Of a DNA stretch of 9,616 nucleotides, positions 1-6,283 are shown piece by piece (position 1 is the first letter of the stretch; every line of letters starts with the position of its first letter). The DNA is from Planctomycetaceae bacterium (lineage in GTDB: Bacteria > Planctomycetota > Planctomycetia > Pirellulales > Thermoguttaceae): the NCBI GenBank assembly GCA_009783865.1, contig WRCR01000129.1, positions 1 through 9,616 on the forward strand, written 5' to 3'. The notes under the pieces are model-generated. The model was given only the letters and a program-made list of their open reading frames with translations. It was not told where the DNA came from and made no database searches. A program made the translations under genes and the position numbers.

Positions 1-111
1 AGGAATTCGTTTTTCCAAAAAGGCGTTGATGCACAAAATCTGTGTCGGATTGGTCATCAATTACTGGTTCTTCGGTTATCATTGGTTAATTCAATGATTT
101 CGGACATTACC
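1..111 (+). mobile_element. Right end of an IS1-like insertion sequence
   Basis: The transposase-like tail is followed by CGGACATTACC ending at 111. Read from outside inwards on the other strand this is GGTAATGTCCGAAATC. IS1 itself has ends beginning GGTGATG, so the outermost bases agree with the family. The next nine bases, GAAATTTAC at 112-120, would be the candidate target-site duplication. The left end is outside the window, so neither the matching inverted repeat nor the duplication can be checked. Confidence 0.45.
2..97 (+). CDS. IS1-family transposase, C-terminal end only (5' part outside window)
   Basis: Frame 2 is open from the window edge to a TGA at 95-97. It encodes about 31 residues that begin GIRFSKKALMHKICVGL and continue VINYWFF. 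The pattern R-x-F-S-K-x3-M-H-x3-VGL-x-IN resembles the extreme C-terminus of IS1-family (InsB-type) DDE transposases, as I remember that family. The stop lies a few bases before a terminal-repeat-like sequence ending at 111, as expected for a transposase gene filling its element. The catalytic residues would lie outside the window, so activity cannot be judged. Frame 1 is also open to 132 but encodes nothing recognisable. The call rests on a short C-terminal match and is moderate. Confidence 0.5.
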   Translation, partial: GIRFSKKALMHKICVGLVINYWFFGYHWLIQ

Positions 112-140
112 GAAATTTACGGGAAATTATAAGGGACGAA

Positions 141-168
141 AAAGCCGCATTCCGTAGGAATGGGCTTT
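141..168. terminator. Strong hairpin, possible terminator or REP-like palindrome
   Basis: AAAGCC (141-146) pairs with GGCTTT (163-168), and CATTCC (148-153) pairs with GGAATG (157-162). The loop is GTA, with one unpaired G at 147. This gives about 12 base pairs around a three-base loop. No long T-run follows on the plus strand. On the minus strand the hairpin is followed by TTCGTCCCTTATAA, which is only partly T-rich. It could end transcription leaving the insertion sequence, or be a dispersed palindrome. The rest of the gap (169-282) shows nothing recognisable except an A/T-rich patch near 204-213. Confidence 0.4.
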
Positions 169-282
169 GTTGCCGCTCAAAACACAATCCACAAATCCCC
201 GCAAAATTTTTTACGCCCCCGCTATTCACTCTCGAAAAACTGCTCTTGAGTCAAACGCCGGAATTTCTTATTCTGCGGTACT

Positions 283-1653
283 ATGTATAAGAACCGCGCT
301 TACATATCGTTCCTCACGTTGCTGCTGACCGTCTTCTTTGTCGGCTGCGCAAGTTTCGGTGAACGCAATCTGAAAATCCGCAGCGACTTCGACAACGGAC
401 AACTCGAACACGCAAAAAAACAGATTGAAACGCAACTCCAGAAAAGCAGGGCGAAAGATGCCGATGTTCTAAAACTTAATCAAGCACTTATCGAACTGTG
501 TACCGGAAAACCAAAGAATGCAGAAAGAATCCTGCGGGAAGTCCGCGATAACTTCGACCGCATTGAACGGGAACAGTTGACGAAAAAAGCGGAAAAGACC
601 GTTTCAATGCTAACCGATGACAATACCGTTTCATACGCCGGTGAGGATTACGAAAAAGTCCTTATCCGCGTTTTTCTTTCGCTTGCCAATCTGATGCACG
701 ACGGAACAGACGCTGCTGCTTATGCTTTGCAAGTCAATCAGAAACAGAACGAAATCATTGAAAACGGAAAGCTAAAAAATCCGAAGGACGGCAAAGAAGT
801 CAACTCGAAGTTATCTTACAAACAGGTCTCTGCCGGTGCGTATTTGTACGGACTGCTGCGTGAAGAAACCCGTTTGAATAACGATGACGCTGTCCGCGCT
901 TATTTGTCAGTATGTCAATGGAATCCGCAGTTTCAACAGGGAAAGAACGATTTACAGCGGGCAATGCACGGAATACATTCTGCGCCGGGAAACGGCGTTG
1001 TCTATGTTTTCTGTCTTGCGGGTTCCGGTCCGTATAAGGTACAGGAAAACAGCGAAGTAACACAGGCGGCGTTGTTTCTAACATCGTTCTTATTGAGTAT
1101 TCTCGGCAATCATTCGGTAACGCCGGGTATTGCGCCGGTATTGATTCCCGTTGTTGCGCATTCGCCGTATCCTGTTCCGGTGATACAGGTTGAAATTAAC
1201 GGCAGGGATGCGGGCATCACGGAAACATTGACCGACATTCGGAGAATGGCGGAAGAGCAATTCGAGGCAATCAAAGCGGAAGTAATTGCCCGTGCTGTTG
1301 TCCGGCGTGCAGTGAAAAAAGGAATTCTCTACGGTGCAAAGGAAGCGATGAATGCCGACCCGTGGATTTCATTGGCACTAGATGTCGCAGGTATTATCTG
1401 GGAAGCAAATGAAAAAGCCGATACCCGATGTTGGAACTTGCTGCCTGCCGAGATTCAGGTCTTGCGGATTGAACTGCCCGCAGGTGTTCATCGGTTGCGG
1501 TTGTCGCTGCTGAATAATCGGCGGAGTTATAAGGATAGTTCGACAATTTTCAGACAGCAGGAAGTGCGGGTCGATGCCGGTCGGAATACTTACGTTCTAG
1601 CCTGTTGTCCGAACAGCGGTTTTGCCGGTGAAGTTGTTGTTTCGGAACGGTAA
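283..1653 (+). CDS. Outer-envelope lipoprotein of the COG3014 type, function unknown
   Basis: The 456-residue product starts with a lipoprotein signal: Lys and Arg at 3-5, a hydrophobic core to residue 20, and the lipobox F-V-G-C with lipidated Cys22. Residues 30-100 are helical and repeat-like, resembling tetratricopeptide spacing (NGQLEHAKKQIE, then LIELCTGKPKNAERIL). The stretch near 118-150 (YAGEDYEKVLIRVFLSLANLM), the G-S-G-P-Y-K segment near 247-252, and E-K-A-D-T-R-C-W-N-L-L-P at 377-388 match my memory of COG3014, a family of uncharacterised bacterial lipoproteins. A hydrophobic segment at 262-292 may pack inside the domain or touch the membrane. The C-terminus is beta-rich. No catalytic motif is visible, so no function is assigned. 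ATG 283 is chosen because it places the signal peptide at the N-terminus; no Shine-Dalgarno sequence precedes it. NifU follows after 78 bases in the same direction with no terminator between, so readthrough is possible although the functions look unrelated. Confidence 0.85.
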   Translation: MYKNRAYISFLTLLLTVFFVGCASFGERNLKIRSDFDNGQLEHAKKQIETQLQKSRAKDADVLKLNQALIELCTGKPKNAERILREVRDNFDRIEREQLTKKAEKTVSMLTDDNTVSYAGEDYEKVLIRVFLSLANLMHDGTDAAAYALQVNQKQNEIIENGKLKNPKDGKEVNSKLSYKQVSAGAYLYGLLREETRLNNDDAVRAYLSVCQWNPQFQQGKNDLQRAMHGIHSAPGNGVVYVFCLAGSGPYKVQENSEVTQAALFLTSFLLSILGNHSVTPGIAPVLIPVVAHSPYPVPVIQVEINGRDAGITETLTDIRRMAEEQFEAIKAEVIARAVVRRAVKKGILYGAKEAMNADPWISLALDVAGIIWEANEKADTRCWNLLPAEIQVLRIELPAGVHRLRLSLLNNRRSYKDSSTIFRQQEVRVDAGRNTYVLACCPNSGFAGEVVVSER

Positions 1654-1659
1654 CTCTTC

Positions 1660-1689
1660 TCTACAAAATCCCGCAACAGCGGTTATAAT
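1660..1689 (+). promoter_or_regulatory. Candidate sigma70-type promoter for nifU
   Basis: TCTACA (1660-1665, four of six matches to TTGACA) and a perfect TATAAT (1684-1689) are separated by 18 bases. This predicts a start near 1696 and a leader of about 36 bases. A Shine-Dalgarno-like CGGAG ends at 1723, eight bases before the nifU ATG at 1732. It is the only clear ribosome binding site among the genes of this window. Confidence 0.35.
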
Positions 1690-1731
1690 ACGTCATCTTC
1701 AGTTTCTCGTTTCAAGCGCGGAGCAATTACA

Positions 1732-2739
1732 ATGGCGTGGGAATACAGCGAAAAAACAAAAAAACTTTTTATGGATGCCGTTCACGGAAAACCCGGAACG
1801 CATCTCGGCGAAATTGAAAATCCCGACGGTCTCGGCGAACACGGTTCAATCGCCTGCGGTGATGCACTCCGATTCACCTTCCGCGTGCAGCGGCATCCAA
1901 GCGATGCAGCAAAAGACATCATTACCGAAGCCCGCTATCTAACCTTCGGCTGCACTTCCGCTATCGCCGCCTCGGAAGCACTCTGCTGTATCATTGAAGC
2001 CGAAAAAATGACCCCAATCGCAGCACTGAAAATTACCAACGCCGACATCGTCCATTTTCTGGACGGACTGCCCGACCAGAAAATTCATTGCAGCGTAATG
2101 GGTGCCGAAGCCTTACAAGCAGCGGTATTCAACTGGGCTAGCCGGCGCGGCGTTAATCTTTCCGCTCTCGGTATCGATATTCTGAACGAAGAAACTGAAG
2201 AAGGAAGAATCGTCTGCAAATGTTTCACGCTGACCGAACCGTACATCAAACGGAAAATCAAAGAATTAAACCTGCGCACTATTCCTGAAATAACCGGCGC
2301 AATCAAAGCAGGCGGTGCGTGTATGTCTTGTCATCACTCTCCCGGCGGCTTGCAGGATTTACTCGACAGTGTTTGGAGCAGTGAAGAACAAAAGACGGAA
2401 ATAGAAATCAATCCGCTGTCTTTGCCGGTGTTGAATCAAGCAGCCGTTTCTTCAAAGAAGAGCAATGCTGCCGAATCAGCGTCTTTGACAGCGGGGACTT
2501 CGCTTTCGCCGTATCAGTTCTCGAAAAAGGTTGAGAAATTGCTTACCGACTATTTGCGCCCGATGGTTCAACAAGACGGCGGCGATTTGGAACTGATTGA
2601 CATCAAGGACACGCTCGTTTATATCCAGTTGCAGGGTGCGTGTGCAAATTGCGCCGGTGCCGGTCAGACGCTTAAGTATTTGGTTGAACGGACCTTGAAG
2701 GAAAAAGTCGATGAACGGATTCGTGTGATACAGGTTTAG
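1732..2739 (+). CDS. nifU: NifU-type iron-sulfur cluster scaffold protein, three-domain form
   Basis: The 335-residue cytoplasmic protein assembles transient Fe-S clusters from sulfur supplied by a cysteine desulfurase and passes them to target proteins. All three classical domains are present and intact. Residues 1-130 are the IscU-like scaffold, with Cys42 in C-G-D, Cys74 in F-G-C-T and Cys120 in K-I-H-C-S-V-M-G. Residues 155-212 are the BFD-like [2Fe-2S] domain, with Cys162-x-Cys164 and Cys197-x2-Cys200. A Ser/Ala-rich linker (about 229-258) leads to the C-terminal NifU domain (260-335), with R-P-x-V-x2-D-G-G-D and Cys304-A-N-Cys307. Azotobacter NifU has the same architecture and a similar length (about 310 residues). 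ATG 1732 fits the family N-terminus (W-x-Y-S-E-K) and has a CGGAG ribosome site. No nifS or nitrogenase gene is visible, so a general Fe-S assembly role is the better inference. The stop codon lies inside the terminator hairpin that follows. Confidence 0.95.
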   Translation: MAWEYSEKTKKLFMDAVHGKPGTHLGEIENPDGLGEHGSIACGDALRFTFRVQRHPSDAAKDIITEARYLTFGCTSAIAASEALCCIIEAEKMTPIAALKITNADIVHFLDGLPDQKIHCSVMGAEALQAAVFNWASRRGVNLSALGIDILNEETEEGRIVCKCFTLTEPYIKRKIKELNLRTIPEITGAIKAGGACMSCHHSPGGLQDLLDSVWSSEEQKTEIEINPLSLPVLNQAAVSSKKSNAAESASLTAGTSLSPYQFSKKVEKLLTDYLRPMVQQDGGDLELIDIKDTLVYIQLQGACANCAGAGQTLKYLVERTLKEKVDERIRVIQV

Positions 2740-2768
2740 CGTGCGGTTCTACGAACCGCACGCTAAAC
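2734..2768. terminator. Bidirectional terminator between convergent genes
   Basis: GTTTAGCGTGCGGTTC (2734-2749) pairs perfectly with GAACCGCACGCTAAAC (2753-2768) around the loop TAC. The stem is 16 base pairs without mismatch. It lies between the 3' ends of nifU and the minus-strand hydrolase, whose stop is at 2776-2778, so one structure can serve both. The nifU stop codon (2737-2739) is part of the left arm. A T-rich stretch (2776-2783) follows on the plus strand. Confidence 0.75.
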
Positions 2769-2775
2769 GGGTTAA

Positions 2776-4803
2776 TTATTTTTCTCCCCGTATCTCCGTC
2801 TTTTTGGGGTCGGACAATGTCAATATCGCCGGAAGGTCGCCGTACTTCACGATGCCCGGCAGCATGTTCACGTCGTCAAGCGATTCAATGTTCGCAAAAC
2901 GGAAGCCCTCTGTGTCAACGAACATCATGTCAACGGCATCCCCCAGCAACGCCCGCGCAACGGCAGCGTAAGAAGCACCGCCTTTTATACCGACAAGCGT
3001 TATCTTCTGTTCCGGCGATTTCTTTTTCGAGACCGTAAGTATTGTCAGAAGGTTCTGCACACGCTTGGCAAACACCGACGGATTGTATCCATAAGTATAA
3101 GCCAGCGATTTTTGCCACGGTTGGCTGCCGTCCGCATATCCGCCCAAAGCGACTTTTTCCAAAGGATGCTCGCCGCCCTGTCCGTGAAGGTCAAGAATTA
3201 TAACAAATTTTTCTGCCGATGAAATCATTTTTGCAATTTCGTCAATCGGCTTCCCGTCTTCGTTGAAATAATCGGTGACTCCGTTCTTTGAAACGAAAAC
3301 GCAAATCTCCTTGAAGATTTTAAAATCAACATGAGAAGCAAGAGCAACAAAGGGTACCGTCAGTTCAGACCGTTTATCAGTTAGTTGTCCTTTAATTTTC
3401 CATCCGTTAGGCACTTGCGCCGCTGTAAAACTTTCCAAGACCACATTCACATCTTCCAGACGAGGTGCTTTCCAATCAATCATCGTTTTGAGAGCATTGC
3501 GGACGATTTCGTTTCGCTCTTGCGGCGGCAGTGCGGCAAGTTGAGCGTTGGAACGTTCATTCATTTCGCGCAGCAGTTTCCGCTCGAAGACCTCGCCGAC
3601 TTGGTCGCCGGCCGGTTTGGGATGCTCATCATTCCAAACGGTCATCTCCTCAACGGTCAACGGCACAAACGGTTTTTCAATCGGTTCATCGCCGAAAGTG
3701 TGTCCGAGTTTCAGATGCTCGTTCATGAACCGATACATGTCAGCGCGAGACGGGAAATTATAATTGTGCGGGTATTGTATATGCGGAAACAGAGCGACAT
3801 TCTTTTCGACATCGAAAAGAGCGTAAAGTTGTTTCAACTGCGGAAAGCCCTTGGTTTCCATTTCTTTCGTCCAATCATCCGCGGCGGTCATACCTTGCGG
3901 CTTCGGAGCAAACAGCGCGGCAATTTCGATGTTGCCGGTACCGACCCGCAGATAACAGGAATTTTCGCAGGTACAACCGCCTTGCATTGCTGTGGAAACC
4001 ATCACGGCAGGAAAGGAGACGGCGACCCGGTCATCGACTGCCGAAAGGATAAACGACTGTGTACCGCCGCCGCTGGCACCGGTTACGGCGATACGTTTAG
4101 CGTCAACTTGCGGAAGTATTTCGAGCCAATCTAAAGCACGTATCGAACCGAGCGTTTGTAATCCCATCATGTGTTGGAGACGCAACTCTGCTTGCGGACT
4201 AAAGAATCCCCAATCTTCTTTTGTGTTCATCGCTTCCCTGACACCGGGACGATGCTGAAACTGAACGCTGTCGGCGTAGCCAATCATATCATAGTGAAAC
4301 ACAACGCAGCCGAGCCGAGCCAATGTGATGCATCGGGCTTGCAGCGGATAGCGTCCGCTGGGGTCGTATTTTTCCGCACCGGTTTCGAGTTCTTTGGCAA
4401 ATGCCGCTTCGCTTTGATGGTAAAACCGTCCTCCGTTCCAATGTCCGTGCGGACAAAGCACGCCGGGGACTTTGCCGCCGGAAGTTATTATTGCGTTCTT
4501 GGGAACGTAAAGGTTGCCGGTCAAAAAGTAACCGGGGACGACCTCCAGAATGATACCGTGTACCGTGAATTCGTCCCGCTCAATCGGATGATGAATAATC
4601 GGTTTGAGGTCGGTCTTTGCCGGCATGGGAAAAAGTCCCTGCGATACCAGCATTTGTCGGCGCAGTTCGGTGCGGCGTTCTTCCCATTGCTGCCGCGTCT
4701 CTGGGGGAGCAAAGGGGAAATAATCGTTCAACGTTTTCTGCTGGGCAAGCAGCGAAGATGTCCAAAGAAAAACAACGGTAAGAAAGACGATATGGTGTCT
4801 CAT
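2776..4803 (-). CDS. Exported two-part alpha/beta hydrolase, acetylxylan-esterase-like
   Basis: Numbered from the ATG at 4803-4801, the product has 675 residues. Residues 1-21 form a signal peptide (RHHIVFLTVVFLWTSSLLAQ), so this start is preferred over the in-frame ATG at 4848, which adds 15 residues ahead of it. Residues 60-365 form an alpha/beta hydrolase domain. P-H-G-H-W-N-G-G (118-125) suits the oxyanion loop, G-A-S-G-G (242-246) is the nucleophile elbow with Ser244, A-A-D-D-W (307-311) may hold the acid, and His346 in P-H-N-Y-N is the likely base. Three Cys sit at 277, 279 and 283 (G-C-T-C-E-N-S-C) and may form a disulfide outside the cytoplasm. Residues 480-675 look like a second hydrolase-type domain with H-G-Q-G-G (540-544), but its elbow reads G-I-K-G-G, with Lys607 where Ser is expected. 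The family is often annotated as acetylxylan esterase; the true ester substrate is inferred only. The gene is monocistronic here: convergent with nifU and divergent from the metallophosphoesterase. Confidence 0.8.
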   Translation of the reverse strand: MRHHIVFLTVVFLWTSSLLAQQKTLNDYFPFAPPETRQQWEERRTELRRQMLVSQGLFPMPAKTDLKPIIHHPIERDEFTVHGIILEVVPGYFLTGNLYVPKNAIITSGGKVPGVLCPHGHWNGGRFYHQSEAAFAKELETGAEKYDPSGRYPLQARCITLARLGCVVFHYDMIGYADSVQFQHRPGVREAMNTKEDWGFFSPQAELRLQHMMGLQTLGSIRALDWLEILPQVDAKRIAVTGASGGGTQSFILSAVDDRVAVSFPAVMVSTAMQGGCTCENSCYLRVGTGNIEIAALFAPKPQGMTAADDWTKEMETKGFPQLKQLYALFDVEKNVALFPHIQYPHNYNFPSRADMYRFMNEHLKLGHTFGDEPIEKPFVPLTVEEMTVWNDEHPKPAGDQVGEVFERKLLREMNERSNAQLAALPPQERNEIVRNALKTMIDWKAPRLEDVNVVLESFTAAQVPNGWKIKGQLTDKRSELTVPFVALASHVDFKIFKEICVFVSKNGVTDYFNEDGKPIDEIAKMISSAEKFVIILDLHGQGGEHPLEKVALGGYADGSQPWQKSLAYTYGYNPSVFAKRVQNLLTILTVSKKKSPEQKITLVGIKGGASYAAVARALLGDAVDMMFVDTEGFRFANIESLDDVNMLPGIVKYGDLPAILTLSDPKKTEIRGEK

Positions 4804-4848
4804 AGTCGGATGGGGAATGAAATGATTGAACTTAACAACAGTGACCAT

Positions 4849-4876
4849 TTTTTACCATATTTTTTTAATAAATCAA
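4849..4876 (-). promoter_or_regulatory. Candidate promoter for the exported hydrolase
   Basis: On the minus strand, TTGATT (4876-4871) and TAAAAA (4854-4849) are spaced by 16 bases in very A/T-rich DNA. The -35 box matches four of six consensus bases, and so does the -10 box. The predicted transcript would start near 4842, giving a leader of about 40 bases before the ATG at 4803. Such A/T-rich DNA gives chance matches, so the call is weak. If it is correct, the ATG at 4848 lies upstream of the transcript start, which also favours 4803. Confidence 0.3.
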
Positions 4877-4915
4877 CATTTGGACGTGTAAAAGTTTGGC
4901 GGAGCACTTAATCAT

Positions 4916-4932
4916 GAGTCCCGAAGGGACTC
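4916..4932. repeat. Perfect short palindrome between divergent genes
   Basis: GAGTCCC (4916-4922) and GGGACTC (4926-4932) form a perfect 7-bp stem with loop GAA, flanked by near-symmetric TTAA motifs (4909-4912 and 4937-4940). It lies upstream of both neighbouring genes, which diverge from this region, so it is not a gene-end terminator for either. It may be a REP-like element or an operator. The rest of the 4804-5075 gap holds two promoter candidates and nothing else I recognise. Confidence 0.5.
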
Positions 4933-4977
4933 AATGTTAAATAATACGGATATTCTGGAGCGTATCGAATTCTGCTG

Positions 4978-5006
4978 TGGACTGAAATTTATAGGTTTTG
5001 TATAAT
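4978..5006 (+). promoter_or_regulatory. Candidate sigma70-type promoter for the metallophosphoesterase
   Basis: TGGACT (4978-4983, four of six consensus bases) and a perfect TATAAT (5001-5006) are separated by the optimal 17 bases. Transcription would begin near 5013, leaving a leader of about 63 bases before the ATG at 5076. No Shine-Dalgarno motif is seen just before that ATG. Confidence 0.5.
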
Positions 5007-5075
5007 AGCGGCAATGAAAGTTTAGCATACTCAAGATACCGCAAAATATCCAAACTACATTTTAACACTATCTAA

Positions 5076-6182
5076 ATGTTTATAACGTTTTGTTATCACT
5101 TTCTGTTTTTATTGTACGTCCTGTTCCTGTTCCGTCTCATCATCAAGAAGCCTTACACTTCGCTGCGGGATTTTTTCAACCTCGCCATCTGCGGTGCATC
5201 AGCAGCATTTGTTTCCGCCGTGTTCGTCGGCATGATATTGACCGGAAAACCGGATGCCAATCTTGCCTTTCACACACTTGCCTGGCACGGCAGTATATTT
5301 CTTTTCGTTTCGGCATTTCTTATGAACCGTCAAAAACACAATGAAAAGCCGAGACGATTATTTCCTGCCGCTGTGTTTCTCTTCGGCTGCATATATTGCG
5401 GATTAGCAGTGGACGCTCTGTTTATCGAACCGTTTGCTCTCACGGTCAGAGAAACAACTATCGTTACTCCGAAAATCACAAAGCCGCTCAAAATCGTTTT
5501 CTGTACGGATATTCAAGTAGACCGCGTCGGGAATTATGAACGCCGCACCTTGCAAAAGATAAAAGAAATAAATGCGGATTTGATTTTATTCGGCGGCGAT
5601 TACGTACAGGGAAGAACAGCGGCAGTGCATCAGCAACTCGTCAAGGACTTGAATCAACTTTTCAAAGAAGTTGATTTACAGGCACCGCTCGGTCTTTACG
5701 CAGTTCTCGGCAATTTAGATTGGTATGGGTATCCATATTGGCAGGAGATATTCGATGCCACAAATATCGTTCCGAAAAAACAAACCGTTAGCGAAAGCGT
5801 CGGCGAAATCCGTCTGACGTTTCTTTCACCGGACGCTTCGTTTCGGAAAAAGCAGATAGTTGATGACAATGCGGAAGGAAAATTTCGGATTATCATCGGT
5901 CACGCTCCGGTTTTTTCAATGAGGGAACAAGATGCTGACCTGCTGTTGGCGGGGCATACTCACGGCGGACAAGTGCAGGTTCCCGGTTTCGGCGCGCTGC
6001 TGACGCTGTCAGGTGATTTACCGCGAAGATGGGCGAGCGGCTTGACTCGTCTGCCGAATGAAACTACGCTGATTGTATCCAACGGAAGCGGTCTAGAACG
6101 CGGCAAGGCACCGCGAGTCAGATTTTGGTGCCGCCCCGATTTTTGGGTCATACATTTGATACCGGTCAATAGCAGGGGCTAA
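5076..6182 (+). CDS. Membrane-anchored calcineurin-like metallophosphoesterase with altered motifs
   Basis: The 368-residue protein has four likely transmembrane segments (about 2-22, 36-56, 64-82 and 95-115) followed by a metallophosphoesterase domain (136-362). The basic loops (RLIIKKPYTSLR and NRQKHNEKPRR) suggest that both N-terminus and catalytic domain face outside the cytoplasm. The motifs in order are D145-I-Q147 (usually D-x-H), G-G-D175-Y, G-N213-L214-D215 (usually G-N-H-D/E), G-H276-A-P, and G-H294-T-H296-G-G-Q. Most metal ligands are therefore kept, while the His of motif I is Gln and the catalytic His of motif III is Leu. The closing S-N-G-S-G-L-E-R-G...P-R-V-R-F-W-C-R-P segment is typical of YkuE/YaeI-like members. 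The substrate is unknown; a phospholipid or cell-envelope phosphoester is an inference from topology. The last residues (S-R-G) and the stop codon come from a palindromic repeat. The gene is probably transcribed alone from its own promoter. Confidence 0.85.
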   Translation: MFITFCYHFLFLLYVLFLFRLIIKKPYTSLRDFFNLAICGASAAFVSAVFVGMILTGKPDANLAFHTLAWHGSIFLFVSAFLMNRQKHNEKPRRLFPAAVFLFGCIYCGLAVDALFIEPFALTVRETTIVTPKITKPLKIVFCTDIQVDRVGNYERRTLQKIKEINADLILFGGDYVQGRTAAVHQQLVKDLNQLFKEVDLQAPLGLYAVLGNLDWYGYPYWQEIFDATNIVPKKQTVSESVGEIRLTFLSPDASFRKKQIVDDNAEGKFRIIIGHAPVFSMREQDADLLLAGHTHGGQVQVPGFGALLTLSGDLPRRWASGLTRLPNETTLIVSNGSGLERGKAPRVRFWCRPDFWVIHLIPVNSRG

Positions 6183-6199
6183 AGCCCCCGCCTCTTTAA
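6175..6199. repeat. Gene-end hairpin repeat, copy 1
   Basis: GGGGCT (6175-6180) and AGCCCC (6183-6188) form a hairpin around AA, followed by a GCCTCTTTAA tail ending at 6199. The same layout and identical tail occur at 7900-7925, in the same orientation and also directly after a gene. The TAA at 6180-6182 within this copy is the stop codon of the metallophosphoesterase gene. The loop is very tight and the tail only partly T-rich, so it may be a weak terminator or transcript stabiliser. Confidence 0.65.
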
Positions 6200-6203
6200 C
6201 ATC

Positions 6204-6232
6204 TTGCATTTCGTTCCCGCAGCGATTAGAAT
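6204..6232 (+). promoter_or_regulatory. Candidate promoter for the sulfatase gene
   Basis: TTGCAT (6204-6209) and TAGAAT (6227-6232) are separated by 17 bases. The -10 box matches five of six consensus bases, but only the TTG of the -35 box fits. The predicted start near 6239 gives a leader of about 45 bases to the ATG at 6284 and would leave little room for the GTG at 6248. Confidence 0.35.
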
Positions 6233-6283
6233 ACAAATACTATCATTGTGTATCAACGTTTTCACGAACAACCAATTCCTGCA

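Noticed and set aside
1622..1942. Open frame of 106 codons bridging the lipoprotein end and the nifU start
   Set aside because: It overlaps both real genes in another frame and has no family resemblance. The nifU frame carries the conserved Fe-S motifs over the same bases.
3385..4911. Two long plus-strand open frames (3385-4134, 249 codons; 4171-4911, 246 codons) antisense to the hydrolase
   Set aside because: Their translations are low-complexity mixtures without recognisable domains. The opposite strand has a signal peptide and clear hydrolase motifs, so they are shadows of codon bias.
5014..5025. Micro-ORF ATG-AAA-GTT-TAG just at the predicted transcript start of the metallophosphoesterase gene
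   Set aside because: Three codons with no ribosome site and no amino-acid pattern give no support for a leader peptide; chance is sufficient.
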